A program made the position numbers and the translations under genes. The notes beneath the pieces are model-generated. The model was given only the letters and a program-made list of their open reading frames with translations, searched no databases and was not told where the DNA came from. From assembly GCA_041665785.1 (NCBI GenBank), contig JBAYIE010000017.1, positions 1-64,000 on the forward strand: 64,000 bases of DNA. Reading direction: 5' to 3'. Positions within the stretch are counted from its first letter, which is position 1. The number at the start of each line of letters is the position of its first letter. Source of the DNA: JBAYIE01 sp041665785. GTDB taxonomy: Bacteria; Bacteroidota; Bacteroidia; UKL13-3. Positions 1-9,508 of this stretch are shown here, piece by piece.

Positions 1-1349
1 CGTTCTTCCAGCAAAGCAGCAATATCCGCTGCAAGTGCTACTGCATTATCTTCCTGTGCTTTGAGCATCATATGTGCAATACGGGGATGACAGGGGAGAG
101 CATGCAGTTGTTTGCCATGTTCTGTAATCTTACCTTTTTCTACTGCATTTAATTGTTCCAACGTCTCCTGTGCACTTGCGATGGTTGCCTGTGGAGGAGG
201 AGTGAGCCATGTGAGTCGGGAAATATCCTGCACACCCCACATTGCCATTTCCAGCATCAATGAAGAAAGGTCGGCTTCCAGAATTTCAGGAATACGATGT
301 TTTTGTAAACGCTGATGTGTAGCTTGCGTCCACATGCGGTAACAGATCCCGGCAGAAAGTCGACCTGCCCGGCCTGCCCGCTGATCGGCTGAATCTTGCG
401 TAACCATTACTGTTTCGAGGCGCGAAAGGCCTGAACCCGGATCAAAGCGCGAAATGCGGCTTAATCCGCAATCAACAACAATGCGAATGCCTTCAATGGT
501 TAAACTCGTTTCGGCAATGGATGTGGCCAATACAATTTTTCGTTTGCCAAAACGGTTGGGTGTTAAAGCCATGTTTTGTTCGCGTTGGTGTAATTGTCCA
601 TAAAGCGGATGAATGGCAAATCCCGGGAGTGCATCTTCCAGCAATGCAGCACATTTTTTGATTTCTCCTTCTCCGGGCAAAAACACCAATGCATCTCCCT
701 CATTTTCACGCACAGCCTGCATAACTGTTTTCGCAGTCATCTCAGGCAAGACCATTGCATCCTGTCCGCCAGTATACTTCACTTCAACCGGATATTGTTT
801 GCCTTCGCTGACAACAACCGGACAATGGAGCATGGCTGTCAGTTGTGGCATATCAAGTGTTGCCGACATGATCAGAATATGCAAATCCGGACGTAAAATC
901 TGTTGTGCTTCGCGGCACAATGCCAACGCCAGATCGGCATGAAGGCTGCGTTCGTGAAATTCATCAAAAATCACCAGCCCAACATCCTGCAACGCATTAT
1001 CACTTTGCAGCATGCGGGTAAGAATGCCTTCAGTAACTACTTCCAGTCTGGTTTTTGCAGAAACCTTTGTTTCAAAACGAATGCGGTACCCGATGGTTTG
1101 TCCCAGGGCATCACCCCATAATTCTGCCAGTCGCGATGCGATAGTTCTGGCAGCTAATCGGCGCGGTTCGAGCATGATTATTTTTTTACCTGCCAGCCAT
1201 GGCGCATCCAATAAAGTTAAAGGGATAACCGTACTTTTTCCTGCACCGGGAGGCGCATTTACGATCAATGTATTGGAATGAGTAAGGTGCTTTTTAACCT
1301 CATCGATACTTAGGGCTATCGGCAATCCCGTTTGATTTGGGTCGAACAT
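1..1349 (-). CDS. hrpB: ATP-dependent helicase HrpB (3' end beyond window)
   Basis: DEAH-box superfamily 2 helicase of the HrpB type, which unwinds nucleic acid using ATP. The frame is open from the ATG at 1349 to the left edge, giving about 449 residues of a family usually near 800. Visible are Walker A (PPGAGKST, about residues 33-40), the DEFHERS box that is characteristic of HrpB, an SAT motif III (MSATLD) and the motif VI region QRAGRAGR. The C-terminal HrpB-specific domains lie outside the window. It starts a leftward unit; the toxin-antitoxin pair is divergent. The physiological role of HrpB is poorly known in bacteria; the family call is secure. Confidence 0.93.
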   Translation of the reverse strand, partial: MFDPNQTGLPIALSIDEVKKHLTHSNTLIVNAPPGAGKSTVIPLTLLDAPWLAGKKIIMLEPRRLAARTIASRLAELWGDALGQTIGYRIRFETKVSAKTRLEVVTEGILTRMLQSDNALQDVGLVIFDEFHERSLHADLALALCREAQQILRPDLHILIMSATLDMPQLTAMLHCPVVVSEGKQYPVEVKYTGGQDAMVLPEMTAKTVMQAVRENEGDALVFLPGEGEIKKCAALLEDALPGFAIHPLYGQLHQREQNMALTPNRFGKRKIVLATSIAETSLTIEGIRIVVDCGLSRISRFDPGSGLSRLETVMVTQDSADQRAGRAGRLSAGICYRMWTQATHQRLQKHRIPEILEADLSSLMLEMAMWGVQDISRLTWLTPPPQATIASAQETLEQLNAVEKGKITEHGKQLHALPCHPRIAHMMLKAQEDNAVALAADIAALLEE

Positions 1350-1506
1350 CAGTGCGCGAAAATACGCTCTTCAAGCGAAATACAGTTACAAGTTATTAAA
1401 GCCATTATTATAGCAGATTTACACAAGTCAAACACTGGTTAACTGCATTTTAAATTTCAAAGAAACGTCCTTCATAAGCAAAGTTTTACTTTAAATCGTA
1501 TGAAAT

Positions 1507-1549
1507 TTTGCTACAATATACGTATTTATTATATTTGTAAATCATAAAT
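1507..1549 (+). promoter_or_regulatory. Promoter and possible operator of the toxin-antitoxin pair
   Basis: TTTG at 1507-1510, a 19-base spacer and TATATTTG at 1530-1537 match the Bacteroidota vegetative promoter exactly. The -7 element sits between the arms of an inverted repeat, ATTTAT at 1524-1529 and ATAAAT at 1544-1549. Antitoxin autoregulation through such a repeat is inferred; the region is AT-rich, so a 6-base repeat could be chance. Confidence 0.7.
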
Positions 1550-1558
1550 ATAAATGCA

Positions 1559-1804
1559 ATGACAACCTTCACCAGTTCACTTCCTGAAAACCTGCTTAAA
1601 CTGCTGGAAGATAAGGCAAGGCAATTAGCCGTACCTAAAAACAAGCTCATTGAGCGTGCCCTGAGTTTATACCTTGATCAACTCAATCGCGCTGAGTATC
1701 TCAAATCCTACCGTAAAATGGCCGCAGATACTGATCTGCTCACCATTGCTGAAGAGGGTATGGCCGAGTATCTTTCCCAGTTACCTGATGAAAAGGGAAA
1801 ATGA
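1559..1804 (+). CDS. Ribbon-helix-helix antitoxin (MazE/CopG-like)
   Basis: Protein of 81 residues. The N-terminal half (SSLPENLLKLLEDKARQL, then an RALSLYL helix) has the strand-helix-helix pattern of a CopG/MetJ-type DNA-binding dimer. The acidic C-terminal part (TDLLTIAEEGMAEYL) would be the toxin-wrapping tail. Its stop codon overlaps the start of the MazF-like gene by four bases (ATGA), the usual arrangement of a toxin-antitoxin operon. It is expected to neutralise the toxin and repress its own promoter. The start is the first in-frame ATG, just after a good promoter. The exact antitoxin subfamily was not determined. Confidence 0.8.
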   Translation: MTTFTSSLPENLLKLLEDKARQLAVPKNKLIERALSLYLDQLNRAEYLKSYRKMAADTDLLTIAEEGMAEYLSQLPDEKGK

Positions 1805-2133
1805 AGCAGGGTGAAATATGGTATGCCGATTTAAATCCGGTTATAGGAAGTGAACAGGCTGGTTTGCGCCCGGTTGTGATTGTAAGTGGTAACCTGGCCA
1901 ATCTTTACCTGAACACCGTAATATGTTGTCCGCTCACCACAAAAGTTAAAAGATATAAAGGCAATGTGGTGCTTGAACCGAATAAGACCAATGGATTAAC
2001 CGGTAGATCGGAAATTCTTACATTTCATATCCGCTCCATCAGTAAGGAACGATTGACCAGGAAAGCAGGAGAAATTACTCCGGAACAACTCAAAGGAATT
2101 AAACAGTGTTTGGATGAGATCTGGCGTTATTAG
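1801..2133 (+). CDS. MazF/PemK-family endoribonuclease toxin
   Basis: Protein of 110 residues, normal for MazF. The N-terminus MKQGEIWYADLNPVIGSEQ, followed by the GLRPVVIVSGN segment and the CCPLTT strand, matches the PemK/MazF fold; the conserved Arg of the active site is in LRPVV and the Thr in PLTT. MazF toxins cut mRNA at short sequences and arrest growth when the antitoxin is degraded. It is translationally coupled to the upstream antitoxin. No sign of truncation or missing key residues, so it is probably active. The cleavage specificity cannot be read from the sequence. Confidence 0.88.
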   Translation: MKQGEIWYADLNPVIGSEQAGLRPVVIVSGNLANLYLNTVICCPLTTKVKRYKGNVVLEPNKTNGLTGRSEILTFHIRSISKERLTRKAGEITPEQLKGIKQCLDEIWRY

Positions 2134-2248
2134 AAATCTATCTTAAACCTTAAGTAAGAGTTCAGCAGTAAATCACTGTCAGTTTTTTATATATCCATTT
2201 ATGATATATTCGGTTTTTGATGAACTCAATGCGTTATCAACTCCGACT

Positions 2249-2914
2249 ATGAAAACACATAACAGCATTTACCGGCTCTGGTATATTTTATGTATTACAG
2301 TATTTACATTTAGTAAATCAGCACAAGCCCAATATGGTAAACACGAATTTGGACTTGAAGGCGGCATGGGTCAGACTTCATATAGCGGTGGATTCATTTT
2401 TGGTGAACATGCTTCACCGGCTATCGGTTCTTATATAGGCTTGTCGTATCAATACAATTTTAACCGATACTTTGCCATACGCACCGGATATACTACCGAA
2501 AATAAAGGTGTCGATTTAGTGGATGTTGATTTTTATAATTCAAACTACGATCACAAAGGATATACGACGCTTTGGCGACGCAGATATTATACTGTGCCAT
2601 TCCTCTTACGATTTTCGGTTGGAGATGCGTTTCGTGTTTTTTTCAATACCGGTGTTGCAGGCTCGGCCACCTTTTCAGGCAGCATAGAAGTTTTGAATGG
2701 TAGTATTAGTACCAGAAAAAAAGAATACAATGAAATTATGGGAGATGTAAATTTTCTCATCGGTATGGGAGCCTCGTACCGATTTGCCAAACGATTCAAT
2801 GCTGCATTCGAAGTGCGCAACAACAATGGTATGATCGTAGTTGAATTTGACGGATCGCGCAATCAATCCACCATGGCTATACTTTCAGTAAATTGGTTGG
2901 TAGGGTATCGGTAA
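2249..2914 (+). CDS. Secreted outer-membrane beta-barrel protein (PorT-like fold)
   Basis: About 221 residues from the ATG at 2249. An upstream in-frame ATG at 2201 would add 16 residues before the signal peptide and is less likely. The signal peptide (MKTHNSIYRLWYILCITVFTF...) ends at SAQAQ. The mature part alternates hydrophobic and polar residues with many aromatic strand ends (GLEGGMGQTSYSGG, YIGLSYQYNFNRYFAIRTGY) and closes with a strand ending VNWLVGYR, as in outer-membrane barrels of the PorT/OMP_b-brl type common in Bacteroidota. No specific ligand or partner can be assigned. It is a single gene between the toxin and a convergent MATE exporter. Confidence 0.7.
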   Translation: MKTHNSIYRLWYILCITVFTFSKSAQAQYGKHEFGLEGGMGQTSYSGGFIFGEHASPAIGSYIGLSYQYNFNRYFAIRTGYTTENKGVDLVDVDFYNSNYDHKGYTTLWRRRYYTVPFLLRFSVGDAFRVFFNTGVAGSATFSGSIEVLNGSISTRKKEYNEIMGDVNFLIGMGASYRFAKRFNAAFEVRNNNGMIVVEFDGSRNQSTMAILSVNWLVGYR

Positions 2915-2953
2915 TAAATTTAGAAACATTGGGGTATATAACCAGAACCTCAG

Positions 2954-4369
2954 TTACACCTTTACCGATTTCCATTTCCCCCTTTTAAACACCCATAATG
3001 CCAATAAGGCAATCAATGTTTCTGCAACAGGAATGGCCACAAGGATCCCAGTCATATTGTAATCCAATCCCTTTGCCAACAGGTAGGCGAGAGGAATCTG
3101 AAAAAGCCAGAAACCTGCCAGGTAAATAAGCGTAGGAGTTCGGGTGTCGCCGGCACCATTTAAAGCCTGAGTCATCACCATTCCAATACCATAGAAAACA
3201 TATCCGGCACCAATGATTTGTAAAGCCTGTGCACCAAATGCCACAATGCTTTCATCCTGGGTAAAAAAACGAATAATAGGCTGCGAAAAAAACAGGAACA
3301 AAAGCATCACGAATGACATAAATACTATATTGTATTTCATGATCAGCATAACACTCTTTTCAGCGCGATGCCATTCACCGGCACCCAGATTCTGACCCAC
3401 CAACGTAGCTGCCGCATTGCTGAGCCCCCAGGCAGGAAGAATGAAGAATACAACATTGCGAATGGCTATCTGATACCCGGCAGATGCAGTGGTTCCGCCG
3501 GTTTCGGCTACCAGCCGTGCCAGTATGATCCAACTTCCGCTTGCTATGATAAACTGCAAGGTAGCCGGCCAGCCGATCTTAATTACGGAGCGTATAACCC
3601 GGGTATCAAAATGAAAGTGATGGCGTTTTAACTTCACAATACCCTTGCTTCCAAATAAATGATAACACTGATACAATACTCCGGTGCTTCTTCCAATAAC
3701 AGTAGCAATGGCAGCACCCTTTAAACCGAACAGGTGTATGAAAATAGGGCACAGAATTATATTCATCAAACTGGCTATCCACAAACTTTTCATGGCCATG
3801 GCTGCATCGCCTGCGCCACGGTAAATACCATTGATCAGGAACAACAAAATAATGGGCAAACTGCCGCCAAACATGATTCGGGTAAAGATGGCACCTTCGC
3901 GCACCACATCGTCGCTGGCACCCATCAGGGCTAAAATTTCGCCACCCCAAACGATACCCGCAATGCTGAAAAATAAGGTTACTACCAGTGAAACCAGCAA
4001 GGCCTGGGCACCGGCATGTGCAGCCGCTTCCTTGTCTTTTTCGCCGATGCGTCGTGCAACAATGGCTGTAGCTGCAGTACTCAAACCAATGGCAACTGAA
4101 TACACGATGGTAATCACCGACTCGGTTAATCCAACCGTTGCTATGGCATTTTCACCAAGTTTACTTACAAAAAATATATCGACAACAGCAAATACACTTT
4201 CCAGACTCAATTCCAGAATCATGGGTATAGCCAGCAGAAAAACCGCGAGCGGAATACTGCCCTGGGTAAAATCCTGTTCCTGGCCATTTAGCGATTGCCT
4301 GATCAGGCTGATGGCACGCATAAATCCGGATTTACCGGACGGGGTGTGAACGGGATCGGTTAAAGTCAT
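2954..4369 (-). CDS. MATE-family multidrug/cation antiporter
   Basis: Protein of 471 residues with about 12 hydrophobic segments in two similar halves, the size and topology of a MATE exporter, which expels drugs or metabolites in exchange for Na+ or H+. The first half carries IPMILELSLESVFAVVDIFFVSKLG, typed here in two pieces as IPMILELSLESVF and VDIFFVSKLG; the second half carries the matching GWPATLQFIIASGSW and LVGQNLGAGEW. The latter is the usual VGQNLGA motif of the family. A cytoplasmic N-terminal extension of about 45 residues precedes the first helix, so translation could also begin at Met17. The substrate is unknown. It converges with the barrel gene on its left. Confidence 0.9.
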   Translation of the reverse strand: MTLTDPVHTPSGKSGFMRAISLIRQSLNGQEQDFTQGSIPLAVFLLAIPMILELSLESVFAVVDIFFVSKLGENAIATVGLTESVITIVYSVAIGLSTAATAIVARRIGEKDKEAAAHAGAQALLVSLVVTLFFSIAGIVWGGEILALMGASDDVVREGAIFTRIMFGGSLPIILLFLINGIYRGAGDAAMAMKSLWIASLMNIILCPIFIHLFGLKGAAIATVIGRSTGVLYQCYHLFGSKGIVKLKRHHFHFDTRVIRSVIKIGWPATLQFIIASGSWIILARLVAETGGTTASAGYQIAIRNVVFFILPAWGLSNAAATLVGQNLGAGEWHRAEKSVMLIMKYNIVFMSFVMLLFLFFSQPIIRFFTQDESIVAFGAQALQIIGAGYVFYGIGMVMTQALNGAGDTRTPTLIYLAGFWLFQIPLAYLLAKGLDYNMTGILVAIPVAETLIALLALWVFKRGKWKSVKV

Positions 4370-4777
4370 AAATCAACAGTAAAGTAATTGTTTGATTGGG
4401 AGAATTCTGGCAGACATAGGCAAACCCAATATCTGAATCATATTGGTAAACGCAATGATCAGCCGCTTACTTGCAAGAGCAACAAAATGCATGCAAGCCA
4501 TCCAAATTTGAATGTGGTTTTTACTCATGGGTTCATAATGTGGGTTGTGCAAATAAAGTTTAATCCACCGATTTTTCTAACTTATGCATTATGCGGATTC
4601 CTGAAAGAAATTGAATTTTACATTTTGGTTGAGATGAAACCTGAACGAGGAGTTACTCAGACATTGATTTATAATTAACTAACCCTAAGTATTGACTCTG
4701 GAACCCTTGTAGATTCTGATTTTCTTCTTTCCTAATAAGCCTCATAATTTATATTATGTTAAATATGATATTACAAT
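4370..4777. other. Intergenic stretch without a recognised gene
   Basis: About 400 bases between divergent MATE and the end of the TPR gene. One open frame at 4388-4678 has no recognisable domain or start context and looks like chance. No promoter matching the Bacteroidota consensus exactly was seen for the MATE gene. Confidence 0.5.
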
Positions 4778-4801
4778 AAAAGGAAGCCTTAGCCTCCTTT
4801 T
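4778..4801 (-). terminator. Terminator after the TPR gene
   Basis: Inverted repeat with AAAAGGA and TCCTTTT outer arms around a short GC-rich core (4778-4801), lying 17 bases downstream of the TPR stop codon on the minus strand and ending in a T-run. Its A- and T-rich ends would let it work in both directions. Confidence 0.7.
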
Positions 4802-4817
4802 ATCCATTAATTTAGCT

Positions 4818-6200
4818 TTATTGATTCTCCAATTCCTTGCGCTTATTCATCATCTCCATGGTCTTCTTCTCGTCGCCAAGGTTGGCATAAACTTGTTGCA
4901 AACTGTAATAGACCGCAATTTGTGTTGCTTGCTTGTATTTTAATTTGTCGGCATCGTCTTCGGGTAAAGCATCGGCCAGATCCAAAGCCTTATTGAAATA
5001 ACCCAAAGACACATTCAGAATCGAATCCTTAACCGCTTTTAATGCATTGAATTTTTTATCGTATTCGCTTTGGCTCTTCGACGATAAACTATTCATTTTA
5101 TCAACCACTTCGGTAGTTTTATTGTTGTTTAACGCACCCAGGTTGTAATATCCATCCAGATGTTCCGGATTGAGGTCTATTACTTTCAGGTAATCCTTTT
5201 CCGCCAGATTCGAAAACCGGCTATGTTCCTTTTGCAAAGAATCCCCGGCCAGCCGATAACGTTTGGCTGAAGCTTCCAGTTTTGCTTTATTGGCCGGAAC
5301 CTTTTCTCCTTTAGCCTTGTTGGTTATTTTAATTGCTGTATCGCGGCTGTGCTTGGCATTTTTTGCACTGGTTGCTGCAAAATTATCGTAAACATTTCCG
5401 CGTACATACAACAAAGTCGGACTTTCTTCATCCAGACTTAACGCTTCGTTCAGCTTATCCAGCAATACATTTTGTTTGTTTTGGGCCAGGTAAATATTCA
5501 GCTCCTGATTGATCAGATCCTTTTCACCGGCGAAGCGTTTACGACCCGCATCCGTTACACTCAGACCCTTGGTTGTATCACCTTCCAAATAATAAATATT
5601 GGCCATCAACAGATAAATCGTCGGATCGTTATAATCCATATCAATCAGTTTTTGCAGATATTTCTTGGCGTCGGCATTGTTCTGGTTTTTGATTGCCAGA
5701 CTGGCCATGTTTAAAGTGATCGCTTTCTCGTTGATATTGTTCTTTTTCAGATCCCCGTTTTTATCGTACGGAAATACCTGAGTTACATATACAAAAAATT
5801 TCAGTGCATTTTTGGAATCGTTGTTTTGCAGATACTCCACACCTTTGTTGTATGCAGCAAAAGCGCTGTTGATCACTGTAAAGCCGCAATAATCTTCATA
5901 CCTTTTCTTGGTATCGGTTTCCATGCATTTGATACAGGCCACTACGAATTTTTCTTCCCAGGTCGAATCCAGCTTGCGATAATCAGGATTCCGGTAGATG
6001 GTATCATACACCGCAGCACGTACCGACCACATCTTGGGATCGTCTTTGGTATCGGCATGTTCAGCTGCTTCGTCAATTACTTTTTTGGCGTCTTCGATTT
6101 CCGAATTTCGCAAATAAATTACGGCACTTTCTACATTGCTGCGTTGGGCAAAAGCAGTCAGACTAAGGCAGGTAAGCACCAGAACAAGAAACTTCTTCAT
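4818..6200 (-). CDS. Secreted tetratricopeptide-repeat protein
   Basis: Protein of 460 residues starting with a clear signal peptide (MKKFLVLVLTCLSLTAFAQ). The rest is helical with TPR-like pairs: AAYNKGVEYLQNNDSKNALK, PTIYLLMANIYYLEGDT and YYNLGALNNNK. A long charged helical insert (residues about 280-330) contains two Lys/Ala-rich stretches. Such periplasmic or outer-membrane TPR proteins are common in Bacteroidota and act as scaffolds; no specific partner is evident. It stands alone, divergent from polyphosphate kinase, with its own terminator. Confidence 0.8.
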   Translation of the reverse strand: MKKFLVLVLTCLSLTAFAQRSNVESAVIYLRNSEIEDAKKVIDEAAEHADTKDDPKMWSVRAAVYDTIYRNPDYRKLDSTWEEKFVVACIKCMETDTKKRYEDYCGFTVINSAFAAYNKGVEYLQNNDSKNALKFFVYVTQVFPYDKNGDLKKNNINEKAITLNMASLAIKNQNNADAKKYLQKLIDMDYNDPTIYLLMANIYYLEGDTTKGLSVTDAGRKRFAGEKDLINQELNIYLAQNKQNVLLDKLNEALSLDEESPTLLYVRGNVYDNFAATSAKNAKHSRDTAIKITNKAKGEKVPANKAKLEASAKRYRLAGDSLQKEHSRFSNLAEKDYLKVIDLNPEHLDGYYNLGALNNNKTTEVVDKMNSLSSKSQSEYDKKFNALKAVKDSILNVSLGYFNKALDLADALPEDDADKLKYKQATQIAVYYSLQQVYANLGDEKKTMEMMNKRKELENQ

Positions 6201-6387
6201 AGTATTATATTAAAAAAAGGTGAGGCAAACTTAAGGGAAAGTTGGTATTTATTGAAATCAGGATTGCACCGGATAGAATGATCTCCGATGCGGAATAAAG
6301 AACATTGTCTATAAAACAGGGATTTCCAATCATGGTTGTGTATAGCATGCTTAACGTAATCACAATTAATAGTATTTTGCATTCGGA

Positions 6388-8472
6388 ATGATTAAGGAAA
6401 GTAAGGGCTATTTGTTCAAAGACCGTGAGATCAGCTGGATGCTGTTCAACGAGCGGGTGTTGCAGGAAGCCGAAAACAAGTCGGTTCCTCTGCTCGAACG
6501 CTTGAAATTTCTGGCCATTTTTTCATCCAACAACGACGAATTTTTCCGTGTTCGTGTGGCTTCCATCCGGCGTCTGCAGAAATTAAGCCGGGGCAAAAGT
6601 AACAATGATTTTTATTTTCCACCTGACCTTGTTTTGGGAGAAATTCAGCGTATGTCAGTAATTCAACAGGAACGATTCAACCGGGCCTACAATCAGATTA
6701 TTCATGAATTGGCTGAAAAGAAAATATTTATTGCAAATGAAAAAGCCCTTACACCTCAGCAGGCTGTAACTGCATCTGCCCTTTTTCATAAGGAGGTTCT
6801 CCCCTATGCCTTCCCGATAATGATGGACGAGATCAAGCAGGCGCCCATGCTCAAAGACCGGTCTATCTATCTGGCGGTTCGGATCAGCCATAGTTCTCAA
6901 TTGATGCCTCCGCGTTATGCCCTGGTTGAAGTTCCTATTCCTCCGCTGAATCGTTTTTATATTCTTTCAAAAACAGAAGAAGAAACGGTGATCATGTATG
7001 TAGACGATGTGATCCGGCATTCGCTCGATAAAGTGTTCGCCATTTTTGATTACGATACCTTTGATGCATACACCATCAAAATAACACGCGACGCTGAATT
7101 CACACTCGACAGCGAAGAGAACAGCGAAATCAGAAGCACTTTTCTGGATAAAATTCAAAAAAGCATCAAGCAACGCGCCAAGGGCTCTCCTACCCGTTTT
7201 ATATACGACAACAGCATGCCTAAGTCGATGCTGGATCTGCTGATAGAGAAATTGCAATTGCGCAGTGTAAACCTCATTCCCGGTGGCCGGTATCACAATT
7301 TCAAAGATTTTATGGACTTTCCGAAAGTGGGTAAAGCGGAAGATTACTACGATGTGCTTCCTCCGGTGCAGGTACCGGAGTTGGATCAGGCACGTACCAT
7401 TTTTGATGTGATATCGCGTAAGGATATTTTACTGTATCATCCGTATCAAAGTTTTGATTACCTGATTCGCTTGTTACGCGAGGCAGCTATTGATCCTAAA
7501 GTAGCATCTATAAAAATTACCCTGTATCGTGTAGCCCGCTATTCCAATGTGGTGAACGCATTGATCAATGCGTTGCGTAATGGTAAGAAAGTAACCGTAT
7601 TGATGGAGTTGCAGGCACGCTTTGATGAAGAATCAAATATATACTGGACCAATCAGTTACAGGAAGCCGGAGCGCGTGTGCATTTTGGTAAACCCGACCA
7701 GAAAGTGCATTGCAAAATACTTTCCATTTCGCGCGAGGAAGATGGTAAAATGAAACGCTACCTGCATTTGTCAACCGGAAATTACAATGGCGTAACTGCC
7801 CGTTCCTACACCGATCTGGGGCTGTTTACCAAAGATCCGCGATTGGCGGATGATGCGGATAAACTCTTCGACACCCTGTTTCAAAGTCCGCGCAAACAGC
7901 AATTCAATCATCTGGTGGTTGCACCCGACGATATGGCCAAACAATTTCTGCATCTGATCGATGCCGAAATACGCAATGCACGTGCCGGTAAACCAGCCTA
8001 CTTCATACTTAAAATGAATAGTCTGTCAGAAGAACATATCGTCAAAAAAATATATGATGCCAGCAAAGCCGGTGTAAAAATCAGTTTGATCATTCGGGGT
8101 ATTTGTGCCATTGTTCCCGGTGTTATGGGTTTGAGCGAAAATATTCGCATCATATCCATCATTGACCGTTATCTGGAGCATGCCCGTATTTTTATTTTTG
8201 CCAATGACGGTGATGAGAAAATTTACCTTTCGTCGGCCGACTGGATGGAAAGAAACCTCTTCCGGCGTATCGAAAGTGCCTTTCCGGTGTATGATCCCAA
8301 TATCCGGAAAGAGATCCGGAAATATGTAGATATACAATTGCGCGATAATGTAAAGGCGCGCATAATCGACAGTGAATACAACAACAAATATGTGGAAGAT
8401 GAATCGGGTGAATTTCACAGATCTCAAATGGATATTTACAATTACATCCGCCAAACATACCAGTCGTCCTAA
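6388..8472 (+). CDS. ppk1: Polyphosphate kinase 1
   Basis: Protein of 694 residues, the usual length of Ppk1, which reversibly polymerises ATP gamma-phosphate into inorganic polyphosphate. The N-terminal domain begins FKDREISWMLFNERVL, followed by the head domain and two phospholipase-D-like domains. The autophosphorylated histidine is His441 (KVHCK) and the second catalytic histidine is His460 (YLHLSTGNYN); their 19-residue separation equals that of His435 and His454 in the E. coli enzyme. The loop MELQARFDEESN is also conserved. The gene is followed after 10 bases by the rnpB promoter, so it is probably transcribed alone. Confidence 0.97.
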   Translation: MIKESKGYLFKDREISWMLFNERVLQEAENKSVPLLERLKFLAIFSSNNDEFFRVRVASIRRLQKLSRGKSNNDFYFPPDLVLGEIQRMSVIQQERFNRAYNQIIHELAEKKIFIANEKALTPQQAVTASALFHKEVLPYAFPIMMDEIKQAPMLKDRSIYLAVRISHSSQLMPPRYALVEVPIPPLNRFYILSKTEEETVIMYVDDVIRHSLDKVFAIFDYDTFDAYTIKITRDAEFTLDSEENSEIRSTFLDKIQKSIKQRAKGSPTRFIYDNSMPKSMLDLLIEKLQLRSVNLIPGGRYHNFKDFMDFPKVGKAEDYYDVLPPVQVPELDQARTIFDVISRKDILLYHPYQSFDYLIRLLREAAIDPKVASIKITLYRVARYSNVVNALINALRNGKKVTVLMELQARFDEESNIYWTNQLQEAGARVHFGKPDQKVHCKILSISREEDGKMKRYLHLSTGNYNGVTARSYTDLGLFTKDPRLADDADKLFDTLFQSPRKQQFNHLVVAPDDMAKQFLHLIDAEIRNARAGKPAYFILKMNSLSEEHIVKKIYDASKAGVKISLIIRGICAIVPGVMGLSENIRIISIIDRYLEHARIFIFANDGDEKIYLSSADWMERNLFRRIESAFPVYDPNIRKEIRKYVDIQLRDNVKARIIDSEYNNKYVEDESGEFHRSQMDIYNYIRQTYQSS

Positions 8473-8481
8473 TCCTTTTTG

Positions 8482-8489
8482 TATCTTTG
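8482..8489 (+). promoter_or_regulatory. -7 element of the rnpB promoter
   Basis: TATCTTTG at 8482-8489 matches TAnnTTTG and lies just in front of the RNase P RNA 5' end. No clear -33 TTG is seen at the expected distance, which falls inside the end of ppk1. Confidence 0.6.
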
Positions 8490-8493
8490 TGAG

Positions 8494-8862
8494 GTAAAAC
8501 GTTCTGTCGCTCTGCAGCAATGCAGGGAGGAAAGTCCGGGCAACACAGGGTACCGTGCTACCTAACGGGTAGGCAGCCTGTTATAACGACAGGCCGACAG
8601 CCAGTGCCACAGAAAACAGGTAGCCCCGATTCGTCGGGGTCATAGTGAAAAGGCGGTGTAAGAGACCACCGGTGACGTAGTAATACGGCATGCGAGGTAA
8701 ACCTCACGGGTTGCAAGGCCAAATAAGTTACTCATCCGGCTTGCCGGATTTCAGCGTCCCGCTGAATTGGTAACGGGTAGGCTGCAAGAGCCACGAAGTG
8801 ATTCGTGGCCCAGATAAATGACAGAAGTCCGCAAGGAAACAGAACCCGGCTTATAGTTTTAC
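8494..8862 (+). ncRNA. rnpB: RNase P RNA (bacterial class A)
   Basis: The catalytic RNA of RNase P, which trims tRNA 5' leaders. The conserved 5' block GAGGAAAGTCCGGGC (near 8527) is present, as is the 3' block with ACAGAA and ACCCGGCTTATAG near 8840-8856. The ends close as helix P1: GTAAAAC at 8494-8500 pairs with GTTTTAC at 8856-8862. Several internal hairpins are visible, for example CCCCGA/TCGGGG around 8635 and the CACGAA/TTCGTG stem around 8790-8805. The length of about 370 bases is normal. Ends are defined from P1 pairing and may be off by a few bases. Confidence 0.95.
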
Positions 8863-8870
8863 AAACATAA

Positions 8871-8905
8871 AGGGCGTTCCTGATTCAATTCAGGGCGCCC
8901 TTTTC
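8871..8905 (+). terminator. Terminator after rnpB
   Basis: AGGGCG and CCTGAA pair with TTCAGG and CGCCCT around a short loop, followed by TTTT at about 8901-8904. It lies directly after helix P1 of RNase P RNA. Confidence 0.85.
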
Positions 8906-8998
8906 CATTCCGACTGATAAAGTTCATGTTTCCGGCTGAACATTCTCACGCCTCTTCGTGTTTACTACCTATATCATTGCATTAAATTATTGCACATT

Positions 8999-9415
8999 AT
9001 GTCTACACATCAGGTTAAAGCAGATTGGATCGGAGGCATGGCCTTCGACGCACATGTTGGAAATCACACGGTACGAATCGACAACAGTATTAAAGGCGGC
9101 GGCACTGATACGGGCCCCATGCCTAAACCTTTTATGCTCATTGCACTTGCCGGATGTACCGGCCTGGATGTAATAACCATGCTCGATAAAATGCGGGTAA
9201 AATACTCCGACTTCAATCTGGAGGTAACCGGAACACTCTCTGAAGATGTTCCAAAAGTGTATACCCATATCGATATTATTTATACCATCAAAGTAGAAGA
9301 TGCCGACAAGGATAAGGTTGAAAAAGCAGTAAATCTGTCAGAAGAAAAATACTGTGGTGTTTCGCAAATGCTCAAAAAAGCAATGACTATCGGTTACACC
9401 ATAAATTACATTTAA
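8999..9415 (+). CDS. OsmC/Ohr-family peroxidase-like protein
   Basis: About 138 residues, normal for the OsmC family, which reduces organic hydroperoxides with a reactive cysteine pair. Both family cysteines are present: Cys53 in ALAGCTGLDV and Cys119 in EKYCGVSQML. The start at ATG 8999 (MSTHQVKADW) fits the family N-terminus; an ATG three codons upstream is possible. The first block, KADWIGGMAFDAHVG, resembles the OsmC subgroup (YhfA-like) rather than Ohr. It is a single gene downstream of rnpB, ending before a shared bidirectional terminator. Confidence 0.88.
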   Translation: MSTHQVKADWIGGMAFDAHVGNHTVRIDNSIKGGGTDTGPMPKPFMLIALAGCTGLDVITMLDKMRVKYSDFNLEVTGTLSEDVPKVYTHIDIIYTIKVEDADKDKVEKAVNLSEEKYCGVSQMLKKAMTIGYTINYI

Positions 9416-9508
9416 GTAAAATTGTAAAGCACCGTTTTATGTTCCGGATATCTCTGTTCATTGCAAGATATCCGAGTGCGACATACTTAAAACTTTTCAA
9501 GCTTATAC

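Noticed and set aside
4388..4678. Open frame of 96 codons between MATE and TPR genes
   Set aside because: No domain, no leader or promoter features, and composition like intergenic DNA.
8026..8520. Long antisense open frame inside ppk1
   Set aside because: Shadow of the polyphosphate kinase coding frame; no domain.
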